A stretch of 64,000 nt of DNA from CAXXOZ01 sp963676435 (GTDB lineage: Bacteria > Bacillota > Clostridia > Lachnospirales > Lachnospiraceae), in the NCBI GenBank assembly GCA_963676435.2, contig CAXXOZ010000006.1, positions 439,409 through 503,408 on the forward strand, read 5' to 3'. The notes beneath the pieces are model-generated. The model did not search any database. It was not told where the DNA came from and saw only the letters and a program-made list of their open reading frames with translations. Each line of letters opens with the position of its first letter. Position 1 is the stretch's first letter. Positions 35,983 through 45,665 of this stretch are shown in pieces. The translations under genes were made by a program, and so were the position numbers.

Positions 35983-37773
35983 TTATATATCCTCCTTAAC
36001 AATTGCATTCGTTGGACATGTCTGAGAGCAAACTTGACATCCTACACATGAAGACCTATCAATATTTACTTTCTTTTTATCTTTATTAAAAACTAATGCA
36101 GGACAACCAGTTTTTAAACACTTTTTACAGCCGATGCAACTTTTCTCGTCAATAATACATTTTGTAGAAAATACACCAGTAAACTCGTTTTTATCCTCGC
36201 TTGAAAGTTTCTTCAATACACAAGGCCACCTAGTTATAATGACTGATGGTTCATCCAGCTTCATGAATTCTTCAAGTGTTGTTGAAACTTCTTCTAAATT
36301 GTTTGGATTAATAACTTTTAAATTTTTAACCCCCAAAGCCTTAACAACAGTTTCAATATCAATTGCAGTTGTAACATCACCTTTAACGGTATATCCACTG
36401 CCTGGATTTTGTTGATGACCAGTCATACCTGTAATTCGATTATCTAAAATAACACTTATTGTATTACTCTTATTATATATTGTGTTTATTAAGGAGTTTA
36501 TTCCTGAATGAAAGAATGTTGAGTCACCCAATATACCAACAACACGTTTTCCTGTCTCATTCATGTTGAAAACAGTCTGTGCACCATGACCCAAACTAAA
36601 ACTTGCTCCCATACAAAGAGATGTATCCATTGCATTGTAAGGAGTTGTGTATGCAAGAGTATAGCATCCAATGTCTCCAGAAATCATTATTTCTTCTCTA
36701 TCTTTTCTTTTGCCCAATTCATAGAAAAAACCTCTATGTGGACATCCTGCACAAAGAGTAGGAGCTCGGTTAACAATAAGTTCTTTATTTATCTCTATTG
36801 TTTCAGGATCTGTACCAAAGAAAGCCTTTCGAATTTGGTCCGGCATTTTTTCTCCATAAGGAGGGAAGAAATTATTCCCAAAACACTCAAAGCCCAGTAT
36901 TTTTACAAACTCTTCAATATATGAATCGTTCTCTTCAATAACATATATTTTGTCCATTTGGCTGCAGAAGTCTTTAATTTTTTCAGTAGGCAAGGGATAA
37001 GTAAAACCTAATTTGAGATATGATACCGTTTCTCCAAAAACTTCTTTTGCATATTTGTAGCAAACACCAGATGAAATAATTCCTATTTTTGATGATGATG
37101 AATATTCAGCAAAATTTAAATCGGTATTATCACTATATTTAGAAAGAGCCTTTATTCTTTCTTCTACATTTTTTCGCCACATTCTTGCATTTGCTGGAAC
37201 ACATACGAAACGATCCGCTTCATTTTTGTAATCTTTGATACTGATATCATGCTTTTCTTTCAGTTCGACAACAGATTTTGAATGGCAAACACGTGTAGTC
37301 ATTCTGAAAAGGACTGGAGTATCCATTTTTTCACTTAAATCATACGCTTCTATAAGCATATCCTTACATTCCTGACTATCTGATGGCTCGAACATAGGAA
37401 TTTTTGCCATTTTTGCATAATTTCTATTATCCTGTTCGTTTTGAGACGAGTGCTGTCCAGGTTCATCTGCGGTAATAATAACACAACCTCCATTTACTCC
37501 CATGTAGGAAAAGGTAAAGAGCGGATCAGCAGCAACATTTAAACCTACATGTTTCATTGAGGCAATGCTTCTTGCTCCTGCTATAGATGCTCCAACTACT
37601 GATTCAAGTGCAACTTTTTCATTTGTTGCCCACTCAGAATAAATGTCTTGATATGTTGCAAGATTTTCTAAAATTTCTGTACTTGGTGTTCCAGGATATG
37701 CTGACGCAAAAGTCACACCTGCTTCAAAAGCCCCTCTTGCAATGGCTTCATTTCCAGTTAATAATTTCTTCAT
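35983..37773 (-). CDS. iorA: Indolepyruvate:ferredoxin oxidoreductase, alpha subunit
   Basis: Catalytic TPP-dependent subunit for 2-oxoacid oxidation. The N-terminal pyrimidine-binding domain has LTGNEAIARGAFEAGVTFAS and AYPGTPSTEILENLA. The TPP-binding region has RAPTLCAGCPHRGFFYELGK, SGDIGCYTLA and GILGDSTFFHSGINSL. The C terminus carries two 4Fe-4S motifs (CIGCKKCLKTGCPAL and CVGCQVCSQTCPTNAI). At 596 residues it is complete. It forms an operon with iorB and is divergent from ptb. Confidence 0.95.
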   Translation of the reverse strand: MKKLLTGNEAIARGAFEAGVTFASAYPGTPSTEILENLATYQDIYSEWATNEKVALESVVGASIAGARSIASMKHVGLNVAADPLFTFSYMGVNGGCVIITADEPGQHSSQNEQDNRNYAKMAKIPMFEPSDSQECKDMLIEAYDLSEKMDTPVLFRMTTRVCHSKSVVELKEKHDISIKDYKNEADRFVCVPANARMWRKNVEERIKALSKYSDNTDLNFAEYSSSSKIGIISSGVCYKYAKEVFGETVSYLKLGFTYPLPTEKIKDFCSQMDKIYVIEENDSYIEEFVKILGFECFGNNFFPPYGEKMPDQIRKAFFGTDPETIEINKELIVNRAPTLCAGCPHRGFFYELGKRKDREEIMISGDIGCYTLAYTTPYNAMDTSLCMGASFSLGHGAQTVFNMNETGKRVVGILGDSTFFHSGINSLINTIYNKSNTISVILDNRITGMTGHQQNPGSGYTVKGDVTTAIDIETVVKALGVKNLKVINPNNLEEVSTTLEEFMKLDEPSVIITRWPCVLKKLSSEDKNEFTGVFSTKCIIDEKSCIGCKKCLKTGCPALVFNKDKKKVNIDRSSCVGCQVCSQTCPTNAIVKEDI

Positions 37774-37987
37774 TATTTACTATTTCCTTTCTTAAGCATT
37801 TAGATAGATCTGTAATTTCATATATTATTTGATATTTGGAAAATATATATGATTTGTTATGATAGCATATTTGAATTTTGTTTTATAATTCCAATTTTAT
37901 TATATTTACTATAGCCATATAGTAATTGTACAAAGATATTAGAATATGATAATTTTGAATAAATTTAATGAAGAGGAAAAGAATAAT

Positions 37988-38899
37988 ATGGAATTTAAAA
38001 ATTATGAGGAATTATTAAAAGAAATAAAAAATGATAAAAATAAAAAAAAGGTAGCAATAGCATCAGCAGCAGATGAGCATACTATTGAAGCTGCACTGGA
38101 TGCATTTGATAATAATATTTCAATGCCTATTTTTATTGGTAATAAAAATAATATACAAAAGATTCTGACAAATTTTAATAGAGAATATGATCAGTTTGAA
38201 ATAATAAATGAAAAGGATATTTTGAAAACGCCATATATAGCTTCTGGATTGGTGAACGAAGGTAATGCTGACTTTGTGATGAAAGGTTTAATTGATACTT
38301 CTGATTTTTTAAGAGGTATTGTGGATAAAGAAACTGGTCTAAGAACTGGGAATGTAATGAGTCACATTGCATTTTTGCAAATCCCAAATTATCCTAAGTT
38401 AGTTGCCGTGACAGATGGAGGCATGATAATTAACCCTGACTTATCCCAAAAAAGGCAAATACTGCAAAATGCTTTTAAAACTTTATTGAACATGGGATAT
38501 GATAATCCAAAAGCAGCTGCATTTACGGCTGTTGAAAAGCCAAACAAATCTATGCAGGAAACTATAGATGCTCAAAAATTACATGAGGAATCTGAGTCTG
38601 GAGAATTTATAAATTGCGTTTTAGAAGGACCTGTTTCATATGATGTTGCTATTTCTAAAAAATCAGCATTGGTAAAAGGTTTTGAAGGTAGGTATTGTGG
38701 TGGATATGATATTTGGTTGGTTCCAAATATTTCCGCAGGAAATCTTCTTTGCAAAGCTTTAATTTATAATGCTGGAGCAAAAATGGCAGGCATAGTAGTT
38801 GGAGCGAAAGTTCCACTTGTGTTGAATTCAAGAAGTTCTTCTTCTGAAGAAAAATATTATGCTATGGCATTGGCGGCAGCATCGAGTAAAGGATTTTAA
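37988..38899 (+). CDS. ptb: Phosphate butyryltransferase (phosphate acyltransferase)
   Basis: Transfers an acyl group from CoA to phosphate, giving an acyl phosphate for butyrate kinase. Family landmarks include VAIASAADEHTIEAALDAFD, GNADFVMKGLIDTSDFLRGI, FLQIPNYPKLVAVTDGGMI and LVPNISAGNLLCKALIY. The start at 37988 follows GAGGAAA; an upstream in-frame ATG at 37946 lacks a ribosome site. Length 303 is normal. Divergent from iorA with a ~210-base shared promoter region. Confidence 0.92.
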   Translation: MEFKNYEELLKEIKNDKNKKKVAIASAADEHTIEAALDAFDNNISMPIFIGNKNNIQKILTNFNREYDQFEIINEKDILKTPYIASGLVNEGNADFVMKGLIDTSDFLRGIVDKETGLRTGNVMSHIAFLQIPNYPKLVAVTDGGMIINPDLSQKRQILQNAFKTLLNMGYDNPKAAAFTAVEKPNKSMQETIDAQKLHEESESGEFINCVLEGPVSYDVAISKKSALVKGFEGRYCGGYDIWLVPNISAGNLLCKALIYNAGAKMAGIVVGAKVPLVLNSRSSSSEEKYYAMALAAASSKGF

Positions 38900-39009
38900 C
38901 AATATGTTTTAATTGTAAATAAGTTAATGTTAACTAGGATTACTGTTGAATGACAAGAATGGAATGTGATTGGGGGAAACATGTCAGAAGAAGAGATTAA
39001 AATTATAAT

Positions 39010-39714
39010 TGAATATATCTATTATGAAAAATTGTATTAATACTGAGATGGCCTTCACTTTGTTATCTAATGGACATGTTTGCTATATCGATTAAGACAA
39101 AAGCTTTAAAATGAATTCAAATGTCGGAGATGTAATGTCGGAAAATGATCCGGCTCATGAAGTTTTTAAAATTGGTATAACAGTAAGTTATTCAATACCT
39201 AAAGAATTATTTGGAGTTTCTTTATACGGGAAACTTGTACCAATATTTTAAAAGGGACTAAAAGAGTAAATGCCGTTTTAGCCAGTGCTTTTTCAGTTGA
39301 AAAGCAAGAAAATATTGAAGAGTTTCTAAGAATCTTGAATACTCATTAAAGCAGACTGAAAGAGCGGTAGAAAAATTTTCGAATGATACAATTTTGTTTG
39401 TAGAAGAATTATCAGAAATATAGGATAAATGTAAGTCAATAGAACTAAAAGTTTCCAGAGTTTCAGAAAGCATAAAAAACATAAATAAAAGTGCATCCAC
39501 TTCGAATTTATTGGCATTAAATGCCGCTATAAAAGTAACAAGGGCAGAAACTGAAGGAAGAGGTTTTAGTTTCGTAGCAAATGAAATGGGTAGATTAGCA
39601 AAAATGAATACTGATACGGCAAAGAAAATAAATAACCATTTAGCAGATATGTTCAGACATAGTATTGATATTATTTATTATTGGACCGAATCGCTAGAGC
39701 TATGGTCAACTTAG
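39010..39714 (+). pseudogene. Soluble methyl-accepting chemotaxis-like protein, decayed
   Basis: Fragments in several frames keep the order of a small cytosolic chemoreceptor: a sensor part (NVGDVMSENDPAHEVFKIGI, VSYSIPKELFGVSLYGKLVP), then LKQTERAVEKFSNDTILFVE and the signalling hairpin LLALNAAIKVTRAETEGRGF, SFVANEMGRLAKMNTDTAKK. At least three in-frame stops or shifts interrupt it (for example near 39093, 39249 and 39421), and the hairpin tip differs from the usual AARAGE. It is a genuine, advanced pseudogene rather than one sequencing error. Confidence 0.7.
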
Positions 39715-40356
39715 TTACATGATTTTCATTATATTTTCTCGAAACTAAAGTTTTTCTTTTGATTTGTCAAAATAGAAGTGGTTATTAAATATATTTTGTA
39801 TTGTTAAGTTAACAAACAAAACAATCACATATATGTCTCCATTACTATAGGGGCATAACACTATACGTTTTCATACTCAACAATTACATATTACTAATTC
39901 GCTAACCTCCGATGAAGTTTTTTTCTTAATGTTCATAAAAACTACATTTTAGGAGGATTTTATAATACAAAATTATTTTTATGCTTACAATAAAATGAGA
40001 TTTTTAATGTATTCAGCTATTTTCTTTGGCGTGTGAAGTCTGCCAATTGTAATAAAGATATAGATCATAAACATATGTACTCACATTATTTATGGAAAGA
40101 ATTGTTCTAACGGCTATGAGATACTTTCTACTCAGTAAACATAGCGATTAGCCTATCGATACTTTTTATCTTATAAAAAATATTCATGCAAATGAAAAGT
40201 CTTAGAGTAGATTCCACCGCTTTTCCACGTTCAGCAGACATTATTAAGCTTTTAAAAAACACTAACAAACAGCATAAACCCCTTTAAAATAAGCTTTTGG
40301 GCGTGTATAATATAATAATAAGTATTATTAAGATAAAATTATTTAAAGGAGTATTT
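39715..40356. other. Gene-free stretch
   Basis: About 640 bases without a convincing gene, RNA or repeat. A 32-codon frame near 40190-40288 (with SLRVDSTAFPRSADIIKLLK) may be a relic, but I cannot identify it. AGGAGG at about 39952 is not followed by a usable start. A weak promoter-like region precedes the next gene. Confidence 0.5.
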
Positions 40357-40782
40357 ATGGATATTAACAATAAATTTATTAGCCTTATTAATGATCTTGA
40401 TGAAAGTCAAGCAAAGAAATTTTCTATAAAAGAACTTTTTAGACTTATTAAAAAGCTTGAAGATAAAGATATAAATGATTATGAAATAGACAAAAAATTC
40501 AAAAAAATGGAAGCACACATGGTTGATTTTTTAAAAGGTGATATAAAAGCATTAAGAAAATATAAAAAAGAGTATTCAAGTTTAAAGACCTATATTATGA
40601 AAACATATAAATTGGTTTATAAGGGTTATTATTATGGCTTATTATTAGTTTTTGGAGTTGCCATAGGAACCAGTTTAGGAAGTGCTTTAAGTCCTGCGTT
40701 TTATGGTGTTGGAATACCAATAGGAATAGCTATTGGAGCTGGAATAGAGAACTCTTTAGAAAAGAAAAATTTACTATATTAA
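40357..40782 (+). CDS. Hypothetical protein with C-terminal glycine-rich membrane hairpin
   Basis: A 141-residue protein not recognised by family. The N-terminal ~90 residues are charged and helical (DESQAKKFSIKELFRLIKKL). The C-terminal ~45 residues are two hydrophobic segments rich in glycine (GLLLVFGVAIGTSLGSAL, YGVGIPIGIAIGAGIENSL), a glycine-zipper-like hairpin likely to insert in the membrane. The start at 40357 follows AAAGGAG. Such architecture occurs in small membrane-associated stress proteins, but no function can be assigned. Confidence 0.6.
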   Translation: MDINNKFISLINDLDESQAKKFSIKELFRLIKKLEDKDINDYEIDKKFKKMEAHMVDFLKGDIKALRKYKKEYSSLKTYIMKTYKLVYKGYYYGLLLVFGVAIGTSLGSALSPAFYGVGIPIGIAIGAGIENSLEKKNLLY

Positions 40783-40835
40783 GTTAGATTTTTCAAAAAC
40801 AATAATATATACACAATGCAAAAATAAGGAGAGAC

Positions 40836-41492
40836 ATGAAGAAAACTATTTTACTAGATTTAGATGGAACCCTTACAGAATCGGGAGAAGGGATTATAAA
40901 ATCAGTACAGTACGCGCTAGAAAAAATGGGAAGACCAGAAAAAAATCAAGATAAACTAAAAGTGTTTATTGGCCCACCTATAATAGAACAGTTCATTGAG
41001 TTTGCAGGATTAGATAAAGAAAATGCTAAAGTAGCAGTAAAACATTATAGGGAAAGGTTTTCCAAGATAGGAATATTTGAAAATCGTTTATATCCAGGAA
41101 TTGAAGATTTATTAAATGAACTAAGAGAAAAAGGATATACTTTAGCGGTAGCCTCTTCAAAACCAGAGGTTTTTGTAAAACAAATATTAGAGCATTTTAA
41201 GTTAAACCATTTCTTTAGAGAAATAGTTGGTAGCACTATGGATGAAACTCGAACGACAAAATCTGAAGTAATATACGAAGCATTAGAGCGTCTTAATATG
41301 AAAGATAAACGTGATGAAATAATCATGGTAGGGGATAAAAAACACGATGTAGAGGGAGCAAGGAAACAAGGTGTTTACTGTATAGCAGTTTCATATGGGT
41401 ACGGAACTTTAGAGGAGTTAGAAAAGGCAGAACCTGATATGATTGTTAATACAGTAGATGAACTGAAAAAAGTACTTTTAATGAACAGATAG
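40836..41492 (+). CDS. HAD-family hydrolase, phosphoglycolate-phosphatase-like
   Basis: Haloacid dehalogenase phosphatase of 218 residues. Motif I is LLDLDGTLTESGEG with the nucleophile Asp. A helical C1 cap follows. Motif II is the Ser in LAVASSKPEVFVK. The Lys of motif III lies around TTKSEVIYEAL, and motif IV is MVGDKKHDVEGARKQG. The size and cap match Gph/YqaB-type enzymes, which remove phosphate from small metabolites such as phosphoglycolate or pyrophosphate. Preceded by AAGGAGAG. Confidence 0.9.
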   Translation: MKKTILLDLDGTLTESGEGIIKSVQYALEKMGRPEKNQDKLKVFIGPPIIEQFIEFAGLDKENAKVAVKHYRERFSKIGIFENRLYPGIEDLLNELREKGYTLAVASSKPEVFVKQILEHFKLNHFFREIVGSTMDETRTTKSEVIYEALERLNMKDKRDEIIMVGDKKHDVEGARKQGVYCIAVSYGYGTLEELEKAEPDMIVNTVDELKKVLLMNR

Positions 41493-41528
41493 AAAAGGGG
41501 CCTATCATAATAGTTGGAAGGAGGAAAA

Positions 41529-42597
41529 TTGAAAAAGTTTCAAAAAATTATAGGTTACTCAAAACAACTAGAAGAAAAAAATAAAATAGCTTATATTCTT
41601 ACAGCAATTGGTTTATCACAATTATTAATATTTATGGTGTTTTATGTAACAGTAGTAAAATCTCCCTTATTGATAATTGAGACTGCTTGCATAATTTTAT
41701 TTTACCTAGTTGTATTTTTTTCTATTAAAGAAAAGGTTATTTATTTTTGGTAAAGCTCTTGCCATTATATCATTAATAATTCAGGTAGGATTGTTAGAAT
41801 ATATCTGGTTTCCAAGGGAAACCTACTTTTTGTTGTTCTTTTTTTTAGTGCCACCAATTTCATTTTTTATTATGGATATTGACAATGCAAAAGAAAGAAA
41901 GGTACTTATTTTATTAAATCTTTTAGTTGCAGTTGTTCTTCTAATGAGTGGTATATTTGAACCTTATGAGCTTATAGAGTTAGAAGCACATTATGTAATG
42001 ATTCTTAGGGTAATGTCTATAGTTTCGACAATTTTTACTGAGGTTTTAGTTTTTTATTTTTATGCAGTTAGTTTAGCAAGAACTCACTCTGAACTAAGAC
42101 TATTAGCTAATACTGATGCTCTAACAAATATATCAAATCGAAGAGTTTTATTTGAACAGGGTGAAAAATTTACATGCATTTATGAAAAATATGATAAGAC
42201 ATTTTCATTAATGATTTTAGATATTGACCATTTTAAGCGAATAAATGATGAATATGGACATCCAGCCGGTGACAAAGTTTTAAAAGAAATTTCAACGGTT
42301 ATTTCTGAAAACGTAAGAAAAGAAGATTTAGTCTGTAGATATGGTGGAGAAGAATTTGCCATACTATTTAAAAACATGGGGCACGAAAACAGAAGCAGTA
42401 TTGAAAATATAAAAAATAAAATAAAAGAGCACTTATTTACTATAAATGAAGACACATCGATATCATTAACTTTTTCAGCAGGGGTGGTTACTTATAATTC
42501 AAAAGTGACTAGCTTTGATGAGTTAGTTAAAAAAGCAGATGCTCTTTTATATGAGGCAAAAAGAACAGGAAGAGATAAAATTATTTATGACAAATGA
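41529..42597 (+). pseudogene. Membrane GGDEF diguanylate cyclase, single frameshift
   Basis: Would make cyclic di-GMP from GTP. The N-terminal frame starts at TTG 41529 behind AGGAGG and has two membrane helices, ending after KEKVIYFW. The next frame continues GKALAIISLIIQVGLLEYIW, more membrane helices, then NTDALTNISNRRVL and the active-site loop CRYGGEEFAILFK. Removing one T from the T5 run at 41744-41748 rejoins them into a ~355-residue protein. The GGEEF active site is intact, so this may be a sequence error. Confidence 0.8.
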
Positions 42598-42620
42598 TGA
42601 TAAAAAGATATAACGTGGTG

Positions 42621-42649
42621 TTGCTATAAATTCTTAAAAATGATATAAT
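42621..42649 (+). promoter_or_regulatory. Promoter of the znu operon
   Basis: TTGCTA (42621-42626) and TATAAT (42644-42649) have an exact 17-base spacer, 66 bases before the znuA start. Confidence 0.6.
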
Positions 42650-42669
42650 GCAAATGCGAACTAATTGCA
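42649..42669. promoter_or_regulatory. Candidate Zur operator
   Basis: TGCAAAT and AATTGCA form an imperfect inverted repeat centred just after the -10 box of the znuA promoter. The position suits repression by the Fur-family regulator encoded at the end of the operon. The match to a Zur box is by position and symmetry only. Confidence 0.35.
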
Positions 42670-42714
42670 ACTAGATGTAAATTTATATTTTGCTTTAAAG
42701 TAGGAGAGAAAATA

Positions 42715-43584
42715 ATGAAAAAAGCTTTAAGTAGTATATTTTTATTAGCGTTAATAGTTATCATGATTTGTTTATCAGGGTGTGGTAAAGATTTAGAAGA
42801 AAACTTAGGCGAAGAAAAAATAGTAATTGCAGTTTCTATCGTACCAGAACAGACTTTTGTTGAAGCAGTATGTGGTGATTTAGTTGAAGTTGTTACATTA
42901 ATACCCCCAGGTAGTAGTCCGGAAAACTACGAACCTACTCCTCAACAAATGGAGAAATTTAGTGATGCTTCTTTGTATTTTTCAATTGGAGTACCAACTG
43001 AAGAAGCAAATATATTACCTAATGTAGGTGATGTAAAAGTAGTTTCTCTACAGGAAAAAGTAGCTGCAGTTTATGATGATAGAACTTTTGAGTCAGGGGA
43101 GCGAGATCCTCATATATGGCTTTCACCCAAGAGAGTAAAAGTGATGATTGAGACTATAGCAGAGGAAATGATTAAATTAGATCCAGAGAATGAAGAAGTC
43201 TATTTAGATAATGCAGCAGACTATATATCAAAACTAGATGAGTTGGATCAGGAAATAAATGAGGCTTTAGAAGGTGTAGAGAATAAGAAAATTATTGTAT
43301 ATCATCCTGCGTTTGGGTATATATCAGAAGATTATGGACTTGTAATGTATGCCCTAGAAGAAGAAGGAAAAGAAGCAACAGCAAAACACTTAGAAGATAT
43401 GATTGATCTTGCGAAAGAAGAGAATATAAAAGTAATATTTTATCAAGAAGAAATCGATAGCAGCCAGTCAGAGTCATTTGCAGAAGAAATAGGCGGAAAA
43501 ACAATTAAGCTTGCACCACTGGCAGCTGATTATATAGATAATCTAAGAAGTATGGCACAAACAATGAAAGAGGCTATGAAATAG
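42715..43584 (+). CDS. znuA: Zinc/manganese-binding lipoprotein of an ABC importer (ZnuA-like)
   Basis: Extracellular solute-binding component. The lipoprotein signal ends in LSGC at about residue 21. Cluster A-I landmarks are VVTLIPPGSSPENYEPTPQQ, DPHIWLSPKRVKVMIET with a metal His, and IVYHPAFGYISEDYGL with another. The first ligand His of classic ZnuA (in P-H-x-Y/F-E-P) is replaced by Asn in SPENYEPT, so the metal site may be unusual. The operon with a ZnuC, ZnuB and Fur-family gene supports zinc as cargo. Length 289. Confidence 0.85.
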   Translation: MKKALSSIFLLALIVIMICLSGCGKDLEENLGEEKIVIAVSIVPEQTFVEAVCGDLVEVVTLIPPGSSPENYEPTPQQMEKFSDASLYFSIGVPTEEANILPNVGDVKVVSLQEKVAAVYDDRTFESGERDPHIWLSPKRVKVMIETIAEEMIKLDPENEEVYLDNAADYISKLDELDQEINEALEGVENKKIIVYHPAFGYISEDYGLVMYALEEEGKEATAKHLEDMIDLAKEENIKVIFYQEEIDSSQSESFAEEIGGKTIKLAPLAADYIDNLRSMAQTMKEAMK

Positions 43585-44348
43585 TGAAAACCATTATTCA
43601 AATTGAGAATTTGTCGGTACATTATGGAAATACAAAAGCAATATCAAATATAAATATGAATGTGGCTGAAGGTGAATTTTTAGGTATAATTGGGCCTAAT
43701 GGTGGAGGAAAGACTACTTTATTAAAAGCTATATTGGGACTAATTCCAGTTACAAAAGGTGAAATAAAGATTTTTGATCAGCCGCCAGAAAAAAATAAAA
43801 CTTCTATAGGTTATGTACCACAGTTCGCTGATATGGATAGACAATTTCCAATATCAGCTATTGAAGTTCTTTTAACTGCCAGATTGAAACAAGGGTTATC
43901 ACCCTTAAAAAGGTATTCAAAAAAAGATAAAGAAATTGCATACCAGCAATTAGAAAAGGTCGGAATAGAACATTTGGCAAAAAGACAAATCTCGGAACTT
44001 TCAGTTGGTGAATTTCAAAGATTGTTAATTGCCAGAGCATTAACAGTAAAGCCAAGCTTACTTCTTCTTGATGAACCAACAGCAAGTGTTGATGTAAGCT
44101 CCAGAGAGAAAATCTATCATTTACTTAAAGAATTAAATAAGGAAATGACTATTATACTTGTTACTCATGATCTTCTAGCCGTGTCATCTGAGGTGCGAAG
44201 CCTTGCATGTATGAATGAAAATCTAGTTTATCACGGTGAACCAGAACTTAATGAAGATATTGTTAAGCAGTTATATGGTTGTCCGATTGATTTAATAGCT
44301 CATGGTGTTCCTCATAGAGTTTTAAAAGAACATAAGGAGGAGGTATGA
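43584..44348 (+). CDS. znuC: Zinc ABC transporter ATP-binding protein
   Basis: ATPase of the metal importer. Walker A is GIIGPNGGGKTTLLKAI, the ABC signature is ISELSVGEFQRLLIARAL, Walker B is LLLLDEPTASVD, and the switch His is in ILVTHDLLA. It starts at GTG overlapping the last base of the znuA stop. Length 254 is typical. It feeds ATP hydrolysis to the membrane partner encoded two bases downstream. Confidence 0.93.
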   Translation: MKTIIQIENLSVHYGNTKAISNINMNVAEGEFLGIIGPNGGGKTTLLKAILGLIPVTKGEIKIFDQPPEKNKTSIGYVPQFADMDRQFPISAIEVLLTARLKQGLSPLKRYSKKDKEIAYQQLEKVGIEHLAKRQISELSVGEFQRLLIARALTVKPSLLLLDEPTASVDVSSREKIYHLLKELNKEMTIILVTHDLLAVSSEVRSLACMNENLVYHGEPELNEDIVKQLYGCPIDLIAHGVPHRVLKEHKEEV

Positions 44349-44349
44349 T

Positions 44350-45201
44350 ATGTTTCAGTCCTTATTTGAATATCAGTTTATACAAAACGCCCTAATAGCA
44401 AGTATATTAGCAAGTATTGTATGTGGAATAATAGGTGTAATAGTAATTGAAAAGAAAATGGTAATGATGAGTGGAGGTATTGCCCACACAGCTTATGGTG
44501 GTGTAGGACTTGGATACCTACTTGGATATGAACCAGTAATAGTTGCTTTCATATTTTCAGTTGGAGCAGCTCTTGGAATAGGCAAAATAAAAAGAACGGG
44601 TGGAGTTCAATCAGATGTTATTATAGGTTTGTTTTGGTCACTTGGAATGGCTCTTGGAATCTTGTTTATTGCTTTGAAACCAGGATATCCACCAGACTTA
44701 AACTCTTACCTCTTTGGAAATATTCTTTCAGTAACAAGAGGTAATCTTTTTCTTATGGTTATACTGACTTTTATCGTAGTATTTTTAATAATTGCATTTT
44801 TTCAAGATTGGAAAGCATATTTATTTGATAAAGAATTTGCTTCTATTCTTGGTATAAAAACTACATTTTTAGAATATTTATTTTTAGTTTTAGTTGCAAT
44901 GACAGTAGTTGTATTAATAAGAGTAGCAGGAATAATTTTGGTAATAGCGTTGTTGACAGCTCCTGCAGCAACAGCATCTTTATTTTCTAAAAAATTAAAA
45001 ATTCGAATGTTTCTTGCAGTTATAATTGGTGCATTCTTTTGTATAGCAGGCTTATGGATTTCCTATACCCTAAATTTTGCATCTGGAGCAAGTATTGTTA
45101 TTTTATCTGTTGTCAGTTATTTTCTTATCTATGCAATTCGCCTTATTCGTAATATAATAAAAAGAAAAAACATTGCTAAGGTTGGGAGGAAATCTGATTG
45201 A
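44350..45201 (+). CDS. znuB: Zinc ABC transporter permease
   Basis: ABC-3-family membrane subunit with about eight hydrophobic helices in 283 residues. Landmarks are SGGIAHTAYGGVGLGYLLG, GKIKRTGGVQSDVIIGLFWS and RVAGIILVIALLTAPAATAS. AAGGAGGAGG lies in the end of znuC. The stop overlaps the zur start, completing a coupled four-gene operon. Confidence 0.92.
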   Translation: MFQSLFEYQFIQNALIASILASIVCGIIGVIVIEKKMVMMSGGIAHTAYGGVGLGYLLGYEPVIVAFIFSVGAALGIGKIKRTGGVQSDVIIGLFWSLGMALGILFIALKPGYPPDLNSYLFGNILSVTRGNLFLMVILTFIVVFLIIAFFQDWKAYLFDKEFASILGIKTTFLEYLFLVLVAMTVVVLIRVAGIILVIALLTAPAATASLFSKKLKIRMFLAVIIGAFFCIAGLWISYTLNFASGASIVILSVVSYFLIYAIRLIRNIIKRKNIAKVGRKSD

Positions 45202-45665
45202 AAGAGCAGATTGATTGTAAAGAATTATTAAAAAATAGCGGTTTAAAAATTACCAAAAGCAGAAAGGCTATTTTTGATGTTTTGGTTAAAAGCGATCAAC
45301 CAATGGCGGCAGAAGATATTTTTCTGGCATTGAAAGAAAAGCAGATGACAATAAATCTATCAACCGTTTATCGAACATTAGAAATATTTGAAAGCAAGGA
45401 CTTAGTTACGAAAATTAGCATTATGGATGATGAAAGAATGCTTTATGAATATAATAATTTAGGACATAGACATTATCTTGTATGTATTGGTTGCAAAAAA
45501 ATAGTAACAGTTAGGCATTGTCCGCTGGGGACCTATGAAAAAACATTAGAAAAAGAAACAGGTTTTGATATTGTGGGACACAAGCTTTATCTATATGGGC
45601 AGTGTGAAGACTGTCAGAAAAAAATAAAAAGCTGGAGGATTAGCGAATGGACATGGGGGCAGTGA
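45198..45665 (+). CDS. zur: Fur-family metalloregulator, probably Zur
   Basis: A 155-residue Fur-type repressor. The winged helix covers residues ~10-85 (GLKITKSRKAIFDVLVKSDQ, INLSTVYRTLEIFESKDLV). The regulatory domain has HRHYLVCIGCKKIV and a second Cys pair in GQCEDCQKK, forming the structural zinc site. It starts at TTG inside the znuB end. Its place behind znuACB and before a ZIP transporter argues for zinc sensing rather than iron or peroxide. Confidence 0.85.
   Translation: MKEQIDCKELLKNSGLKITKSRKAIFDVLVKSDQPMAAEDIFLALKEKQMTINLSTVYRTLEIFESKDLVTKISIMDDERMLYEYNNLGHRHYLVCIGCKKIVTVRHCPLGTYEKTLEKETGFDIVGHKLYLYGQCEDCQKKIKSWRISEWTWGQ

Noticed and set aside
42649..42669. Riboswitch upstream of znuA
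   Set aside because: The leader is too short and shows only a simple dyad, so a protein operator is more likely.
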